This document shows, piece by piece, positions 62,935 through 64,000 of a stretch of 64,000 bases of DNA. Each line of letters begins with the position of its first letter. Within the stretch, counting starts at the first letter, position 1. Where the stretch lies: NCBI RefSeq assembly GCF_000012885.1, contig NC_007498.2, positions 1,984,001-2,048,000 on the forward strand, read 5' to 3'. The notes under the pieces are model-generated. The model had not been told where the DNA came from, made no database searches, and saw only the letters and a program-made list of their open reading frames with translations. The stretch is from Syntrophotalea carbinolica DSM 2380. GTDB lineage: Bacteria > Desulfobacterota > Desulfuromonadia > Desulfuromonadales > Syntrophotaleaceae. The translations under genes were made by a program, and so were the position numbers.

Positions 62935-64000
62935 ATGTTAACAAAACTAATCTCACTTAAAAAAGATCAAAATGGAGCGGTCATTGTCCTGGTCGCTATT
63001 CTTCTCATTCTATTTTTGGGAATAGCTGCACTGGCCATCGACGTTTATCACGTATATGTAGTTCGCAACGAACTTCAAAATGCGGCGGACGCCGGCGCCT
63101 TGGCCGGTGCACGGGAACTGTATCTGGAGAGTGGCGCATCCGTCAATCCCAATGCAAACGTGATCGCCAACAATACCGCTATTGAAAATATCAGCGAAGA
63201 TGTTCCCGTCGAGGTTAACTACAATGCCGCTGCCAACACAGGGGACGTACAAAGAGGTCACTGGAGCTTTGCCGCGAGGCAGTTCACCCCCAACGGTTCC
63301 CTAACGGCCATCGATGTCGGCAATTATACGACAGAGGACCTGGATAATCCCGACCCCAACATCAATGGCGGTCTGATCAACGCCGTAAAGGTAGTCGTTC
63401 GACGGCAGGACAGACCGGCATCCTCCTTTTTCGCCCAGATCTTCGGCTTTGAAAACTTCGGGATTACGGCCGAAGCCATTGCCTATATCGGCTTTTCCGG
63501 AACCATCAATCCGGCAGAATTGGACCAGCCCATCGCCATATGCGAAGAGTCCATTCTCGATGATAATGGCAATTACAACTGCAATATGGGCCGGATGCTT
63601 AATAGCGGATCGAATCTCAATACATCCAACACAGGCGGATGGACCAATTTTTCGCAACCGTGCGACACAGCTGATGCCAGCGAAATGAAAGCCCTCATCT
63701 GCGGCGACGGAAACCCGGATGAAGTTACCTTTGGACAGGGCATAGGCGCGGTCGGCGGTGTACAGGATGTGGTCCTGAGCAAACTGGTTGACTGCTGGGA
63801 AGACGCTACCGATACCAAAGAGCTATGGAACATGACCCTGCCCGTCATTGAATGCCCAGGCAACAACGTCAGCAATTGTGCGAAGCTTGTCGGTGCGGTC
63901 AATGTTAATGTCGTCTGGATCGTGCATAAGAACGACCCAGGGTATGACGACGTACCAAGAGAAATGGAAGATTGGACATGCGATGCGGCAACCCCCGGAT
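62935..64000 (+). CDS. TadG-like pilus-associated protein, N-terminal part (3' end outside window)
   Basis: 355 codons from ATG 62935 to the end of the window, no stop. A hydrophobic N-terminal segment (VIVLVAILLILFLGIAALAIDVYHV) and YVVRNELQNAADAGALAGAREL match the TadG/Flp assembly family. The site reads Gly-AVIVLV, so the Glu at position 5 that TadE has is missing. The exposed part includes several cysteines (AICEES, YNCNMG, QPCDTA, LICGDG, DCWED). GAGG lies upstream. It is the last visible gene of the Tad operon. Confidence 0.85.
   Translation, partial: MLTKLISLKKDQNGAVIVLVAILLILFLGIAALAIDVYHVYVVRNELQNAADAGALAGARELYLESGASVNPNANVIANNTAIENISEDVPVEVNYNAAANTGDVQRGHWSFAARQFTPNGSLTAIDVGNYTTEDLDNPDPNINGGLINAVKVVVRRQDRPASSFFAQIFGFENFGITAEAIAYIGFSGTINPAELDQPIAICEESILDDNGNYNCNMGRMLNSGSNLNTSNTGGWTNFSQPCDTADASEMKALICGDGNPDEVTFGQGIGAVGGVQDVVLSKLVDCWEDATDTKELWNMTLPVIECPGNNVSNCAKLVGAVNVNVVWIVHKNDPGYDDVPREMEDWTCDAATPG

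Overview
The window is 64 kb of moderate-G+C chromosomal DNA from a Gram-negative anaerobe. The gene set points to the Desulfuromonadales (Geobacter/Pelobacter-Syntrophotalea relatives), though this is inference from content: a GEMM-family riboswitch, the [FeFe]-hydrogenase maturase HydE, an AcoR-type sigma-54 activator, an iron alcohol dehydrogenase next to an aldehyde dehydrogenase, a Tad/Flp pilus locus and a LexA-ImuB-DnaE2 mutagenesis cassette. No rRNA, tRNA, CRISPR array, transposase or prophage was seen.

Layout. 1-2.8 kb: tail of an iron-dependent alcohol dehydrogenase, an aldehyde dehydrogenase and a ferredoxin-like protein. 2.9-6.5 kb: a GEMM riboswitch with its own terminator ahead of a PaaK/CapK-like adenylating enzyme, an M20 amidohydrolase with a structured leader, and DUF4242 and DUF4186 proteins. 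7-14.1 kb: a lipoprotein, an AddA/AddB-like helicase-nuclease pair and a VanZ-like protein. 14.3-25.2 kb: a copper-resistance block with a Met-rich ZraP/Spy-like protein, a P-type Cu ATPase, a YtkA-like Met/His protein, CusA/B/C and a small Cys-rich leader protein; a sigma-70 promoter carrying a perfect 13-bp dyad precedes it. 25.3-29 kb: cysK, metY, a HesA/ThiF protein and a ThiS-like protein, which suggests protein-thiocarboxylate sulfur transfer into Cys/Met. 29.4 kb: hydE.

30.6-36.4 kb: envelope modification genes (YejM-like hydrolase, EptA phosphoethanolamine transferase, two-component system). 36.8-39.9 kb: nadA, a DUF3343 Se/S-carrier-like protein, a cysteine desulfurase and an Rrf2 regulator. 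40-46.4 kb: glycogen phosphorylase, metF, an Fe-S aldo/keto reductase and an AcoR-like activator. 47-50.6 kb: a molybdate/tungstate-type ABC operon with a DUF364 gene inside it. 50.9-56.8 kb: lexA, a Y-family ImuB-like protein without its catalytic acidic residues, and dnaE2, separated by repeat-rich DNA. 56.9-57.8 kb: an EF-hand protein behind a near-consensus sigma-54 promoter, and GtrA. 58-64 kb: two Flp pilins, TadV, CpaB, CpaC, a lipoprotein, TadE and a TadG-like gene that runs off the end.

Three kinds of structure lie outside the genes. Heptamer arrays occur at 21.2, 50.8 and 53.6 kb. Inverted-repeat elements occur at 22.9, 51.7 and 52.0-52.3 kb, the last with a second element nested in it. 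Several structured leaders are present. The clearest regulatory systems are the GEMM switch at 3.0 kb, the dyad promoter of the copper operon, the repeat-bearing lexA promoter and the sigma-54 promoter of the EF-hand gene.
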